DNA of 64,000 nt from Phalacrocorax aristotelis (lineage: Eukaryota > Chordata > Aves > Suliformes > Phalacrocoracidae): assembly GCF_949628215.1 (NCBI RefSeq), contig NW_027441314.1, forward strand, positions 372,001 to 436,000, written 5' to 3'. Positions 35,564 through 46,130 of this stretch are shown piece after piece (positions within the stretch are counted from its first letter, which is position 1; each line of letters starts with the position of its first letter). The notes beneath the pieces were generated by a model, which was not told the origin of the DNA, made no database searches, and was given only the letters and a program-made list of their open reading frames with translations. Both the position numbers and the translations under genes were made by a program.

Positions 35564-36091
35564 TGTTACCGAAAAACGCGGTAAAATAGGAAACAACTCC
35601 TCAAGACCAATTTAGTATTAAAGAGCAGGCATTCTTTATTCACGGCGCCGGATGCACGGGGGATCGCTCCTCCTGGCGTGCGTACCTCACGCACCTTTCC
35701 CGTTCAATTTGTAGATCAAAATTTTACGTATTCATACGTATTCATTATTGTCCTGTCTGCTGATCGGTACAAACTTGCTTGTTCCGTATGTAAATCGCTG
35801 CGCAGGCTCGGTGGTGGTCCGTGAGTCGGTGGTCGCGATCTCCCCCTGCCAGAATTGTCTTTTACCTTCTTGGCTGTTGATCTTGGCAGTCTTGGCTAGT
35901 TCTCTCAGTCCGCTCCACGAAACCGCGTTTTGTCGTCCTTTTCTGACAGAAGCACGTTGTCTGTTGTTCTGCTGACGTTAACGATCGCCTAGGGACTAAA
36001 ATGCAGATCAACAGGTGCGCTGATTCGTACGCTCCATGTTCCCGTAATGGAACACCGTCTCTGGTTGGCTGATTTCATCGCTTTGGTTACA
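35564..36091 (-). mobile_element. LTR-A copy in U10
   Basis: 528 bases; private changes TTGCTTGTTCC near 35,776 and AATTGTCTTT near 35,852. Confidence 0.75.
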
Positions 36092-37772
36092 CCTGTTCCT
36101 GTTGTTCAGTTTCTTCTTTTTTGGCTTTGTGTGATTCTCTCTGTGATTCTGTTTTTCTCTGCCTCGCTTTTCCCAGCTCCCCGTCCCTCACTTGGAATGC
36201 CCGTTGTCCTTCACCAGCTCACTCTCCCTTGGTTGCCATCCCCGTTTCTGAATTCCTCCTGCTTTGCCACGTAGCCCGTGACTTTTTTCTTAATCTCTCT
36301 CTGTCTGCCTCAACGCTCCCCCCGCGCTTTTTCATTCGTCTGCTCTGCTCTGCACCCTGCTACTGTTCTTGCCTTTCTGAGTTCTTCTCTGTCGAGCTCC
36401 CTTTCCCTATTTGTGGATTCCTGTTCTTCCTGCAGCCACCGCTGTTCCCTGTGACCTCCGTCTCTCTCTGTCCAGCTCCCTGTCCCTAGGTTTTAATCCC
36501 TGCCTCTGCCCGCTGTAGCCCGTCTAGGTTTTTCTCTCGGCCTCTCTCTCTGTCCGGCTCCCTCTCTCTGTGTTCTAAGTCCACGTTCTCTGTCACGTAG
36601 ACCCGTGCTATTTGTTTGTCCTCATCTCTCTCTGTCCAGCTCCTTGCTGCGATGTTTTATTTCTTCCCTCTCTGTCTGTCTTTGTAGCCCGTTGCCGTTG
36701 TTGGTTTGTTTTTTTTTTTTTCCCACTTGTTTCTTCATGTGTCTCTGTCTGCCTCCCAGTGCCTGATCTTTAATTCCTCCTTCCCTGTAGGCCGCTGTTC
36801 CTTTTTTCCATTCTACATTGTGTTCTCTTTGGTCTGCTGTTCTTATTCATCGATTCCCTCCTCGCTGCCCTGTGGCTTGTCCCCATTTATTGTTGCCTCT
36901 CTCTCCCTCTCTCTGGCTTCTTGCCCCTGTTTTTAAAATTCCTCCCTCTCTTCTCTCTTCCCTGTTGGCCGTGTGATCTTCAGCCTTTCTCCACCTCTTT
37001 CTGCCCAGCTCTCTGCGTCTATTCATTAATTCTTCCCTCTCTGCCCTGTAGCCTGTAGCTTCTGTCCTTTCTCCATCTTGCTGTCTCTGGCTTCCCCGTG
37101 ACCCTCTTTTAGAATTGTTTCTCTCTTCTCTCTGTACGCATTGCGATTCCTTTTGCTCTCCATCTCCCTTTGTTTTGGTGTTTTTTTTGTTGTTTTTCTG
37201 GCTCCCTGTCCCTAATTGTTAATTCTCTGCCTTCTCATGCTCTGTACCACGTAGCCCCATGGTTTGTTTTGTGGTGTTCCCTCCCCGGCCCCTTCCCTCC
37301 GTCGTTGGCCGTCTCGGCTCCCTGTCCCCGTGGCTTCATTCTTCCCTTTCTGCCCTGTTCTTGTCGCTTATCTTGTCTGTCTCCATCTCGCTCGGTCCAG
37401 CTTCCTGCCCCTGTTCTTCTTTCCTCCCTCGCTGTCGTGCTGCCTGCCCCAGGTTCTTTGTGCGTCTCCAGCCTGCTCCTCATCCTTCTTTGTTGGTCTG
37501 TGTCCTGCTCTTCCCCTCTCTCTGCTGCTTTTATCTCCACCTCCGTCAGGCTCCCTGTCCTCCTCTGGCCGTCCTGTTCCCTGCCTCGTGCCTTCTCACT
37601 ACACGCACACACGCCCCCCCCGCCCCCGTCCAGCCGGATGCTGCTCTTCTCTCCTCCTACTGTCCTGTGCCCTGCTCCTCACCTTTGGTGGCCTCCCCCT
37701 CTGCTCAGCAGCCCGTCGCTCCAGGAGCCAGGCGACGGACGGTCCGTTCCCTGCCAAACCGGGACAAGCGCG

Positions 37773-38335
37773 TGCCGTGGCTTAGCCTCAGCTGGCAACT
37801 CTGCACCAGGGAGCTGCTTGCTCGCTCCACCCTCAGTGGGCTGGGGGAGAGAGCTGGAAGGGTAAAAGTGAGAAAAATCATGGGTTGAGATCAAGACGGT
37901 TTAATAGGTAAAGCAAAAGCTGTGCGTGGAAGCAAAGCAAGGAATTAATTCGCTCCTCCTTTTCGGCGGGCAGGTGTTGAGCTGTTTCTGGGAAAGCAGG
38001 GCTCTGTCATGTGTAACGGTTACTTAGGAAGAGAAATGCCGTAGCCCCCAAGGACTCCCCCTTCTTCCCCCAGCTGCGTGTGCTGAGCATGATGTCAAAT
38101 GGTATGGATTATCCCTTTGGTCAGTTAGCTGGGAAAGCTTTCCCAGCTGTGTCCTCTCCCAGCCTACTTGCTGGTGGGGCACTGAGAGAACCAGAAGAGG
38201 CCCTGACTGTGGAAGCAGTGCTCAGCAAGAACCAAAACATCTCTACATTATTAACGGTGTTTTGAGCATAAATCCAAAACTTATCCCTTCCTAGCTACTC
38301 TGGAGAAAATGAGCACTATCCCAGCCAACACCAGC
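37773..38335 (-). mobile_element. LTR-B copy in U10
   Basis: Near-complete; GGATTATCCC as in U7-U9 but the family-like ACTTAGG as in U6. Confidence 0.8.
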
Positions 38336-38949
38336 TCCGTGCGGCTGCGGCAACGGCGGCCGAGGTGGCCTTGGGGCAGTGGGAGCGTTGGGGACCCTGA
38401 GCCACGAATGGCTCCTGGGACTTGTTACGCGTGTGCGCCTGCACAAACACCTGCCCTCTCCTTTGCCCTCAGGGCTGCGTTTGCGCTGCCTTTGCGTGGG
38501 GCAAGGGGCTGTGATGGAGCCCAGGGGAGGAGGTGGTGCACTGTGGGGGTGAGGGGAGGGGGTCCCCCGTTGCTGCTGTGCCTCAGCTGCGCGCGGGGGC
38601 TGGAGGAGCCCCAGGTGCGGGCAGTGGGGCTGATGGTGCCGGCTCCTCCCTGGAAAAGGGGTGGTGCCCTGCTCCGGGGGGCCAGTGTGAGCCGAGGGCG
38701 GAGCGGAGCGGAGCTGTGGCCGAGCGTCAGCGGGCTGCGACTGTAGCGAGGGAGAAGGTGAGCGGGGGCTGGGGGGTGGGCCGCTGGGTCCCGGGTAAAG
38801 CCCCGAGGAGGGCTGCGGCGGGGCAGCGCCGGGTCGGAGCGGAGCTGTGGGGAGAGCGAGGCTGTGGTGAGGGCTCGGTGGGGGTTCCGGGTGCATCGGC
38901 GGGAGGGACGGTGCCCCGCAGGGTCAGAGAGCGGGAGGGCGGGCTCGCG

Positions 38950-39280
38950 GCATTCCGGGAGCTGTGGTGGTGCGCCTGGCGGCTGGCCGTGCGGCCGTGT
39001 TGTGTCGCAGAGCATGCCGGGAGCTGTGGTGGTGCGGCTGTGGGCTGGCCGGGCGGCCGTGTTGTGTCGCAGAGCATGCCGGGAGCTGCAGTCCTTGTGG
39101 CGCGCGGCTGCGGTGCGGCCGTGTTGTGCCGCAGAGCATGCCGGGAGGTGTAGTCCTTGCGGCGCGCGGCTGCCGGGCGGCCGTGTTGTGGCGCAGAGCA
39201 TGCCGGGAGGTGTAGTCCTTGCGGCGCGCGGCTGCCGGGCGGCCGTGTTGTGGCGCAGAGCATGCCGGGAGGTGTAGTCC
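38950..39280 (+). promoter_or_regulatory. Six ZNF143-type subrepeats, U10
   Basis: Units start at 38,950, 39,012, 39,074, 39,136, 39,198 and 39,260, all 62 bases apart. The two additional units are a copy of the GTGGTGGTGCGGCTG-type unit and a copy of the TGTAGTCCTTGCGGCG-type unit, so two separate duplication events are likely. Confidence 0.75.
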
Positions 39281-39824
39281 AGGCGCAGTGGCTGCCGGCG
39301 CTGTCACGTGGTTCGCCGGGGCGTGGCGGGAGGCGCGGTCTTCCGGCGCTCGGGTGCCGGGCGGCCGTGCCGCGTACGGTACGCGCGGTGTATTTGGGGT
39401 TGGATTCGTGTTGATTTCTGGGGGCTTGCGGGTGCGGCCGCTCCCCGAGAAGCGGTGAGTTCCCCGGGAGCTGACAGAAGGGAAGAGGGAAAGGAGGAGG
39501 ACGGTGACCTTTTCCCCGTGCCCAGGGCGCAGATGATGGCCGCCTCCCCGGCTCGCCGGAGCTCCCGCTCAGCCTCCCCTTGCCCCCCCCTTGCCCCGTG
39601 CGCCTGCCCCCAGCCCCGGCACCTCCCCTGCAGCGTGCCGCGTAGCCCTTGGCCGCCCCCAGGCCCTGTCGTGAAGGCAGCGAGCCGGCCCTCCTCGGCG
39701 CAGGGGCCCTTAGCAGTAGCGCGGGGAAGGGGCGCTGTGTCCAGAAGCCCCTGCGCAAGGAGAGGCTTTGGCCAGGGTCGATCGACGGTAATGACGGTCG
39801 CTGTTTCTTCTTTCCCTCTCCCAG

Positions 39825-40016
39825 AGACCGTGCTGAGGACGTGGTTGTCTGTCCTTCCCCCGGGGATGCCGTTGACTGCGGCCGTCTCAGGCTCGCGTGG
39901 CTTCTCTCTGCCCGGCCTCGCCGTCCTTGCAGCGCAGGGCCGAAAAGGGATAGACAAAGCCCTTCCCGGCTGTGGAGAGGAGCTGCCTCGGCTGAAGCTG
40001 GAGACGCCAACGAAAG
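39825..40016 (+). other. Exon-like segment E3, U10
   Basis: Same borders; the micro-exon partner is at 40,071-40,094. Confidence 0.4.
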
Positions 40017-40274
40017 GTAAAGCAGAAGAAACTGAAGGCGCTCTGGCTGCCAGCTGCTTTCCTGCTGCAGGCAAGAGAGAGCCTGTCCCTGCAGGTGAGG
40101 GAGGAAGGATCCCCCTTCATAGCCCGCAGCGGGCCAGGCCACCAACGTGCACCGCAGGGTCTGTACGCGTAACCCGCAGTTCGGTACGGGCGTGTAGTGC
40201 ACGAGCGAGCTAGGCTACGTGCCGAGGAAGCCTCATCTCGTAAGAGCTGTAAGACACCCCCGTGTTCTCTTCAG

Positions 40275-40384
40275 GTGGAGGTCGGCCTAGAGTCTGGAGC
40301 TGCAGAAGAGGCAGGGAGGAGAGGAGGGGAAAGAAGCATGTGAACGGCTAAATTGTGCCAGCAGCGCTGAGAGCGAGAGTCGCG
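40275..40384 (+). other. Exon-like segment, terminal partial monomer
   Basis: Follows the U10 promoter; splice sites intact. This is the last copy before array homology ends. Confidence 0.5.
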
Positions 40385-40622
40385 GTGAGTCCTGGGCCAG
40401 TGGGGCCCCGTTGCCTCTCTTGTGCGTCCTGGGCCCTCCCTGTCTCTCCCCCGGCCCCCTCTCTTTCCTTACCTGCTGCAAAATTTTTTTTTTTTTGCAC
40501 CCCCCCCGCACCTTCTTTCTCCGTCTCGCTCTGAGTGGCTCCCTGCCTCCCCGTCTTTTCAGTCCTCCCTCTCTCTTTCCTGTAGCCTGTGGCTACTTTT
40601 CCTTTCTCTGCCTCTCTCTGCC
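40275..40622 (+). repeat. Partial terminal monomer
   Basis: Begins with the exon-like segment and the first pyrimidine stretch of a monomer. It departs from the array at about 40,623, inside a CTCTCTGCCTG subrepeat and before LTR-A would appear. It carries private changes: a TTTTTTTTTT run instead of TTATTTTTTTTT, and GCACCCCC instead of GCGCCCCC. Confidence 0.9.
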
Positions 40623-40803
40623 TGCAGTGGATTCCCCCTCAGTGCAGGGGCCCTTGGCAGTAGCGCGGGGAAGGAGCGGTGTGTCCAGAAGCCCCTGCGG
40701 AAGGAGAGGCTTTGGTCTGGGTCGATCTGCGGTAATAACGGTTGCTGTTTCCTCTTTCCCTCTCCCAGAGGCTGTGCTCAGGATGGGGTTGTCTGTCCTT
40801 CCT
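40623..40803 (+). repeat. Diverged copy of long-form insert segment at the array edge
   Basis: From CAGTGGATTCCCCCTC onward this follows the U6 insert from about 19,366 to 19,535, with roughly one change per ten bases, including the acceptor TTTCCCTCTCCCAG before AGGCTGTGCTCAGG. It then breaks off into C/T subrepeat DNA (40,804-40,900). It is older than any copy inside the array. Confidence 0.8.
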
Positions 40804-42050
40804 GTTCGTCTCTTCCTCTCTCTATTCCTTTGCACTGGTCCCTCTCCCTATTGTTTATTGTTTTGCTTCTCTGAACCTTTTTTTTATTCCCAGCATTTTC
40901 CCGTGACAGGAGCGGCGAAGAAGGGAGCGGAGTATCGGGGTATCTGTGGAGAGAGCATCGGGTGTTCTCCTGTCTTTGCGGGGCTGACCCTGAGGAAGCG
41001 TGGCACGTGGGTCGATAGCATGAATATATATATTTTGTGGGTGCACAAATCCTTTTCAGAGTGTCAGAGGGGTAAGGGTTTTGTTCTGTTCAGCGTAAAC
41101 ATTGTTCTGTTTGGTGTATTTGTCGAAGACGAGAGTTTAGTGGGGGAGGAAGTCAGCTCTCTAGCTGGTTTGAGGTGGGCTATACGTGTTTGTCGGTCAT
41201 CTCTCTCCTGCCAGATGTTTTGAACTAGTTGTATCTGGTTTTCCTAGGGAGTCACAAAGGGGTTTGGGGCTCCCCGGTGGCGGGTGCTGTGGCCAAAAGA
41301 GAAAGCAGGGTCACAGAGTGCTTCATTTACGGGGCTGGCCTCGGACATCTCCTGCACAAACTTCTGGTATGTAGTGATCGGGATTCGATTTCCTGAAGAA
41401 GGAGAGGATGATGGAGCTCATTATAAGAGCATAATCATTTTCTCTTCCTTTGGCAGTACGGGCACCCGAGGGCCAGCCTGCTTTTGAGGAACAGCATGAG
41501 GATGTCGGTGTCGACGCTCAGCAGTGGAAGGAAGCTTCTTTTGGAGGCCAAGAAGATGAAGTAGAGTGCGTATTTGTTGTGTTTGATTTTCATTGCGGGG
41601 ATGGGGAGGGGTGGGACATGGAAAACGCGGTCCCGGGCAGGGGAGGTGTCTATGATGTGGGAGGCCGTGAGAGAGATCATGGACGCTGCTGGACAGGCGT
41701 TAGAACCCGTTGCTCAGGTTGGACGGACTCGGCAGAACCACCGCACCATCTTAAGTAATGCCTGCTCACGTACTGAGATTTTAGTAGTTGCCCCCGCATC
41801 AGCTTTGGCTTTTCCTCGTCGAGCTTGTGTTTTGGCAAGAAGCGTCTTTCGTTAAGCATTTGGGTCTAAGGGGTGTCCGTGAGGCTACGTGGTGCCCATC
41901 CCCATGAGATTTTGTGACCATCAAGTGATATTTAGCATCCATCTTATGCCCGTCTCCTGTAACTACTCTGCAGTTTTCGCTTAAGGCTTGATAGCGCAGC
42001 GTTAGCTGAGGGCGGCATTTACCCCGCTGGCCCTTCCACGCCGATGGCGT
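40804..42050 (+). other. CpG-rich low-copy region with an exon-like segment
   Basis: A short pyrimidine stretch (40,804-40,905) is followed by mixed, CpG-containing, G/T-leaning sequence. At 41,457 a good acceptor (TTTCTCTTCCTTTGGCAG) precedes about 105 open bases in one frame rich in Glu, Asp and Gln. The donor side is weak (GAA|GTAGAG near 41,563). No family recognised. Confidence 0.35.
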
Positions 42051-42079
42051 TTCCCCTGCCGGCCGCTGTCCGTTCCCTG

Positions 42080-43140
42080 TAACTGTGACTCTTGTCCCGG
42101 CAGAACCTTTGCCAAAGCCACCTTTGTGCTCCGCAGCAGTCTGTTTTCTGTCTCGAGTATGTTTCTTTTCGGTATCCGATACCCCAGAGCTGTGTACCGT
42201 TGGCTCAGGTCTCTCCTTGAGCTTCTGCGAGAAGAGAGAGCCTTCATCTGTTTTTATCCATGTGTCTCCTGGGGTGTTTTTTTGTTGTCCTTTACAATTT
42301 AGTTTTGCCCCAGCTACTGAGGTGTTAATTTAGCTGCTTCATACGGTTCCCGATACGCTTGTGTATTTCCACGTTTCTTTTCATGTTTTTTGTCCTTTGA
42401 GACTGATCCAGTTCTGTTAAGGGACTGAGCGAGAGAGAGCGTTGAGGTGACTCCGAATGGTTGATGGTTTTACAGTAAATGATTGACTTTATAACCAGAG
42501 ATATTTTTTGAGAAGGGGTTCTTAAAAAATTTCATTCTGCTTTGCCATTCCGCTGGCGTAGATGAGCCCCAGCCTTTTTTCGGGAGGCTCATTCTGCTCC
42601 TGGGCTTCTCTGGTACTGTTCCTTGAGTTGGTTGCAGGTTTTGAGCTGTCTAAGATCTTTGGGTAGGTGTGTTTTGACATTCAGAGATGGGGAGGTTTCT
42701 GGCTGAGGTAAGAGATTAAGGAGCAGTCAAAGTTGAGCAGCAGATATATATTAGAAAGTACACTTGTACGAGCTTTTGTTTTTCCTTGGGTCAGTAAGTT
42801 TGTGTTGGGTGTTCAGGGGTAGCAAGATGGTCTGATAGATTGTTTTGGATTATTTGGTTTTGTGGGGGTGTTATGGTTTTGTCTGGGTTTTTTTGTTTGT
42901 GGTTTGTTGTTCTTTTGTGTGTGTGGTAGGTTTTTTTGTTTGGTTGTTTTGTTTTCCCGGAATTTTATGACTTGACCAAAGGTAGAAGCTTATATTTTTT
43001 CCACCGGTTTTGCCTGTGTGTTGTGCAAGTTGTTGACGTTATCTCTCAATAGGACTGACGGTGAGATGCTGCGGTAGGGGTTAGGGTGAGCGTGTTGTAC
43101 GTGTCTGTATATGGAGCTCTAGCCTTCCTTCAGAAAGCAG
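42080..43140 (+). repeat. Left copy of an old duplication (partner 61,630-62,990)
   Basis: Colinear with the right-hand copy: CAGAACCTTTGCCAAAGCCA at about 42,100 against CAGAACCTTTCCTAAAGCCA; TTTGTCCTTTGAGACTG in both; GTGTTTTGACATT against ATGTTTTGATATT; and GGGGTTAGGGTGAG in both (43,077 and 62,926). The left copy keeps many CpGs that are TG or CA in the right copy. Confidence 0.8.
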
Positions 43141-45580
43141 CAGGGGCGTAATGCATAGTGTGTGTCGGGTTACGGAACTGCTCGTCGCCTTTCCCGATCG
43201 CCCGCAGAGTACCACGTTGTCCCGAGAACCTCTGCAGCTTGCGGCAGGTCCCTCGTAGATTATAAGCATCAGGGCTTCCGTTATTTTGTGGGCCTGTAGA
43301 GAGCACAGAGTCTGCGGGAAGCCGGAAGGTGGGAGGTGCTCGCAGAACGCGGGGCAGAGGTGGGAAGGGCGGCTCCCGAGGAGCGGCTGACAGAGGGGCT
43401 TTAGGGGTGCAAATACAGGGCAGGAGCTGTCGGGAAGGAGTGAGGTTCCTTCCCTAACAGTTCAGGAGGAGAGGAGGGGTTTTTGAAGTCTTGGTACCGG
43501 GGGATGGTTGGGAAAGGGGTGTTTAAGTGTTAGCTAATGGCCGCGTTCTGTGTGCAAGCAGCCTCCGGTAGCCCAGTCTCCTTCCCCGTATGTGTCAGCG
43601 CGGCCACTCGAGCGTGCTGTCTGCCGAGAGGTTCTCCACCCAGCTGTTCATGGAGTCGCTCAGGAGTGAGTTACCTACAAAGGGAGTGTGTGTCACTACA
43701 CCAGCCATGCCCGTTTGCTTCCCGTATTGCTTTTGGCATTTGCCCTATCGGTGTCCGCCTGTGCTTGAGTCATCTGACACGAACTGTAATTTTTGTGTGT
43801 TGCGTGGTTTGACTTTTTCTTGCAGCTCAAGTAATAGGTCTAGGGTTAAGCAGGACAATTGAGTGAGGCGTGACAGCAAAGGCGAGCAGATGGCGTCGTG
43901 TGCTGTGACGGGGCAGGCTGTGAGGTCACTCGTCTGGGATTTCTGCCTTTGGGGTCTCTGTGTTGCCGAACAAGTCAGTCAAAAGGATTTGTTTGTTTTG
44001 CGTGGTGAGCTCTTGCTTTTGGAAAGCAGTGTCTAATATCTGTGTGCCTCTCCGTATTTCCCCAGAAGTGGGCCCAGCATTGAAGGTGACGGTTCCCCAG
44101 CCATCGGGGACGGACCGAGTACGTGAGCAGGCACCTGACGTGGCCACTGACCCGGGAGGCACGGATCGGGAGGTGAGGGAACCGTGTTGGCATGGCAGGG
44201 GAAAGGATGAGTCTGGAATGTGGCTGTTGGTGGAGATGCATGGCAGGGAGCCGGACACGGGAGGGAGGGGGCGAACAGAGCATCGTGAGAAGGTAGGTCA
44301 GCACGTGACAACGGAGGGGTCGTGCAGTGCGAGCACCTATGTGACTAGTTAATGAAGGGACTCACAAAACTATATGCAAAGCGGGATGTCTGCCCCGAGC
44401 TCATCGGGCAAGGTGAGCGATGAACAGGAAACCGTAGCAGCTGTTATTTTTGAGGTGTGGAATTGTTTGTGAGCGGGCGGCCGCTTCCAGGCGCAGCGGT
44501 CACCTTGTCTCTCTGGTTCTGTAGGCACCGTAGGTGGCGGTGGCCACGACATCCAGCCTCATTAGAGCGTGGGGGAGCGGAAGTTCACGGCGCTTCCGAG
44601 GAGGCTGTTGTTGCGGAAGTGGCCGGCGTTGAGTGGTGTGACACTGAGTGATGGCACCGCACATTTGGAGATGAAGAGTATCCGTGTGACCACAGCCCCA
44701 TCCTACATAGCCTGTGTGGCCTTCTTAAAGGATGGCTTTTGAGCCCCCGGATTTGGAAGGGAAGCTGAGGGGCCGATGCTGTCTTTGTGCAGGTGGCCGG
44801 TCGGTTGGGGGAAGCGCAGGTGGGGCAGGCAAGGGTTGTAAAATCAGTGGAGGGTACCGTTCAGAGACCGGACACGTTTGGGCCGAGGGAGGTTGTGGTG
44901 TCCTTTCTGCAAAACAGAAGCATCTGCCAGGCAGGGGAGTTCCTGCCTGTGCTTGTGCTGTTGTGTGGATTTTGTAGTCTGTTCCTTACTGTACTTGGGT
45001 CTCGATGTGTCTGTTGTTCTCCGTGCTGAGCAGGCACCTAGGTAGCAATATTGAGGGTTTTGCAAGCCCTGGCTCATCGGCATAATGGTAACCGAGAGCT
45101 TCCTTTCTCGCATTTTAAGTCTACTGCATAGATTTGTCTTGTGTCTGAAATATTAGACCTTTATAGAAGGTCATCTTTTTGCGGCGGTGATTAAGGCGGC
45201 CTCAGTACTGCTGCTGAAGAGCAGTCTGAATACGCAGGGCCCTTTTCTGGGACCTGTTCCCTGCACCTGTACGTTCTGAGGTCTTTAAGAGTGGCTTGTC
45301 GCTCGTGCATCGTCCTAGTTGTGGGTATATGGTTTCATCGCAGGTGATGATGGTACGTGACTTCTCTGCGGATGCTATAGCTTCTTCCTCGCTGCCGTAT
45401 AGATCTTCTCGCCCGGTGGCATCTCTGGGCCGGAAGTCCGTCGTCTCGGTGAGAGTTTTCTTAGGTGCCTCGATCGCGTCGCTTGTAGTATTTGTGAGCG
45501 GTGTCGGTCCGTGCACGTCGATGCCTGTGTCAGAGCTGCTCCGCCTGGGGGTGTAGCAATGGTAGAGCGGAGGAAAGAAT
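43141..45580 (+). other. CpG-rich region with several splice-bordered segments, absent from the right-hand paralogue
   Basis: The right copy jumps from sequence matching 43,140 to sequence matching about 45,565, so this 2.4-kb piece is specific to the left copy. It holds the best single-copy exon candidate (44,066-44,172). It also has acceptor-like sites at 43,825, 44,524 and 44,792 followed by short open frames in phase 1. No protein family recognised. Confidence 0.45.
44066..44172 (+). other. Exon-like segment
   Basis: Acceptor TGCCTCTCCGTATTTCCCCAG (AG ending 44,065) and donor GGGAG|GTGAGG (GT at 44,173) border 107 bases. They are open in the phase-1 frame (Pro, Gly, Asp and Thr-rich). 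Both splice sites are strong by eye; no family is recognised. Confidence 0.45.
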
Positions 45581-46130
45581 AGCAATAAGAGTATATGGTT
45601 AATGTTAATATGCGTAGACTGTTTTGGCAACGCCCGTACAACCCTCGTCGGAGCGAGTGGCCGTTGGCAGCGGGCGAGGATGGTAATTTCCGGGGTGTTT
45701 TGTGGGTGCCGAGGGGATGACCGTAGCTGCCTGGGAGAGGCAGCTAGAGTGCTAGCTGAGCAGAGGGCACCTCTCAGCTGTTCAAGCTTGTACGTGCGTG
45801 GGGCTTAGCATTTGATTGAAGGTATTTCCTTTAATGGCATGCAGTAGTTGGGCTCTAGATGGTATTCCTACGTGGAAGCAAGACCTGTGGAATGGTTAAG
45901 CTGTTGCTGTGCGTCCAGGTGACTTGTTCTATCATGCTGTTCTTGCAGAGGATGAAGATGGAGCTGTGCAGGGTGATGGAGCAGAGCTGAGTAGAGCACA
46001 CTAAGGCGGCGGGTCCGTGTGCGGGATTAAAGGGAAGATGCGACCGAAGGCTATTTGAGGAGCATTTCAGGCGAGCTGGGTCGCAGTGAGGGGGCGCATG
46101 GGGCTGGTGACTTTGTTCTCTTTGCTCTCA
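45580..46130 (+). repeat. Left-hand tandem copy 1 of a 1.07-kb duplicated block
   Basis: Shares with 46,720-47,100 the series TTTTGTGGG, GAGAGGCAGCTAGAG, GCTGAGCAGA, TTCAAGCTTGTACGTGCGT and CAGGCGACTTGTT-like sequence, offset by about 1,060-1,070 bases. It also matches the block at 62,995-63,400. Ends with an exon-like segment at 45,949. Confidence 0.75.
45949..46004 (+). other. Acidic exon-like segment, copy 1
   Basis: Acceptor ATGCTGTTCTTGCAG ends at 45,948. In phase 1 it reads Asp-Glu-Asp-Gly-Ala-Val-Gln-Gly-Asp and onward to a TAA at 46,002. Related copies lie at about 46,978 (acceptor degraded to TTTTGGAG) and 63,344 (acceptor CTTTTTTTCCAG intact). Confidence 0.4.

Larger units (their letters stand above)
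38336..40170 (+). promoter_or_regulatory. Long-form promoter insert, U10 (expanded)
   Basis: Subrepeats 38,950-39,280 (six units instead of four), E-box at 39,304, donor GT at 39,455. An 18-base deletion at about 39,692 removes the text around CTGGATTCC. Confidence 0.7.
35115..40274 (+). repeat. Monomer U10 (long form, 5160 bp, expanded promoter)
   Basis: Differs in length mainly through two extra 62-base promoter subrepeats (38,950-39,280) and an 18-base deletion at about 39,692. It carries ACTTAGG at about 38,021, like U6 and unlike U7-U9, so the two outer long monomers resist the homogenisation seen in the inner three. Confidence 0.95.
1..40622 (+). repeat. Tandem array of 3.05-kb and 5.06-kb monomers
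   Basis: The same sequence recurs in direct orientation from the left edge to 40,622. Periods between successive exon-like starts are 3059, 3054, 3048, 3054, 5063, 5055, 5055, 5055 and 5160 bases. The first five monomers are the short form and the last five the long form; the array ends in a 348-base partial monomer. Monomers differ by scattered substitutions and homopolymer lengths, so identity is very high. The left end lies outside the window. The plus strand is assigned by the orientation of GT-AG splice-like sites; most of the monomer has no coding character. Confidence 0.97.

Noticed and set aside
1..40622. rDNA or another RNA-gene repeat
   Set aside because: No 18S, 5.8S, 28S, 5S, tRNA or histone-gene sequence is recognisable in the monomer.
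43077..43086. GGGGTTAGGG, also at 62,926-62,935, as a possible interstitial telomere
   Set aside because: Only about one and a half TTAGGG units; it is simply conserved between the two paralogous blocks.
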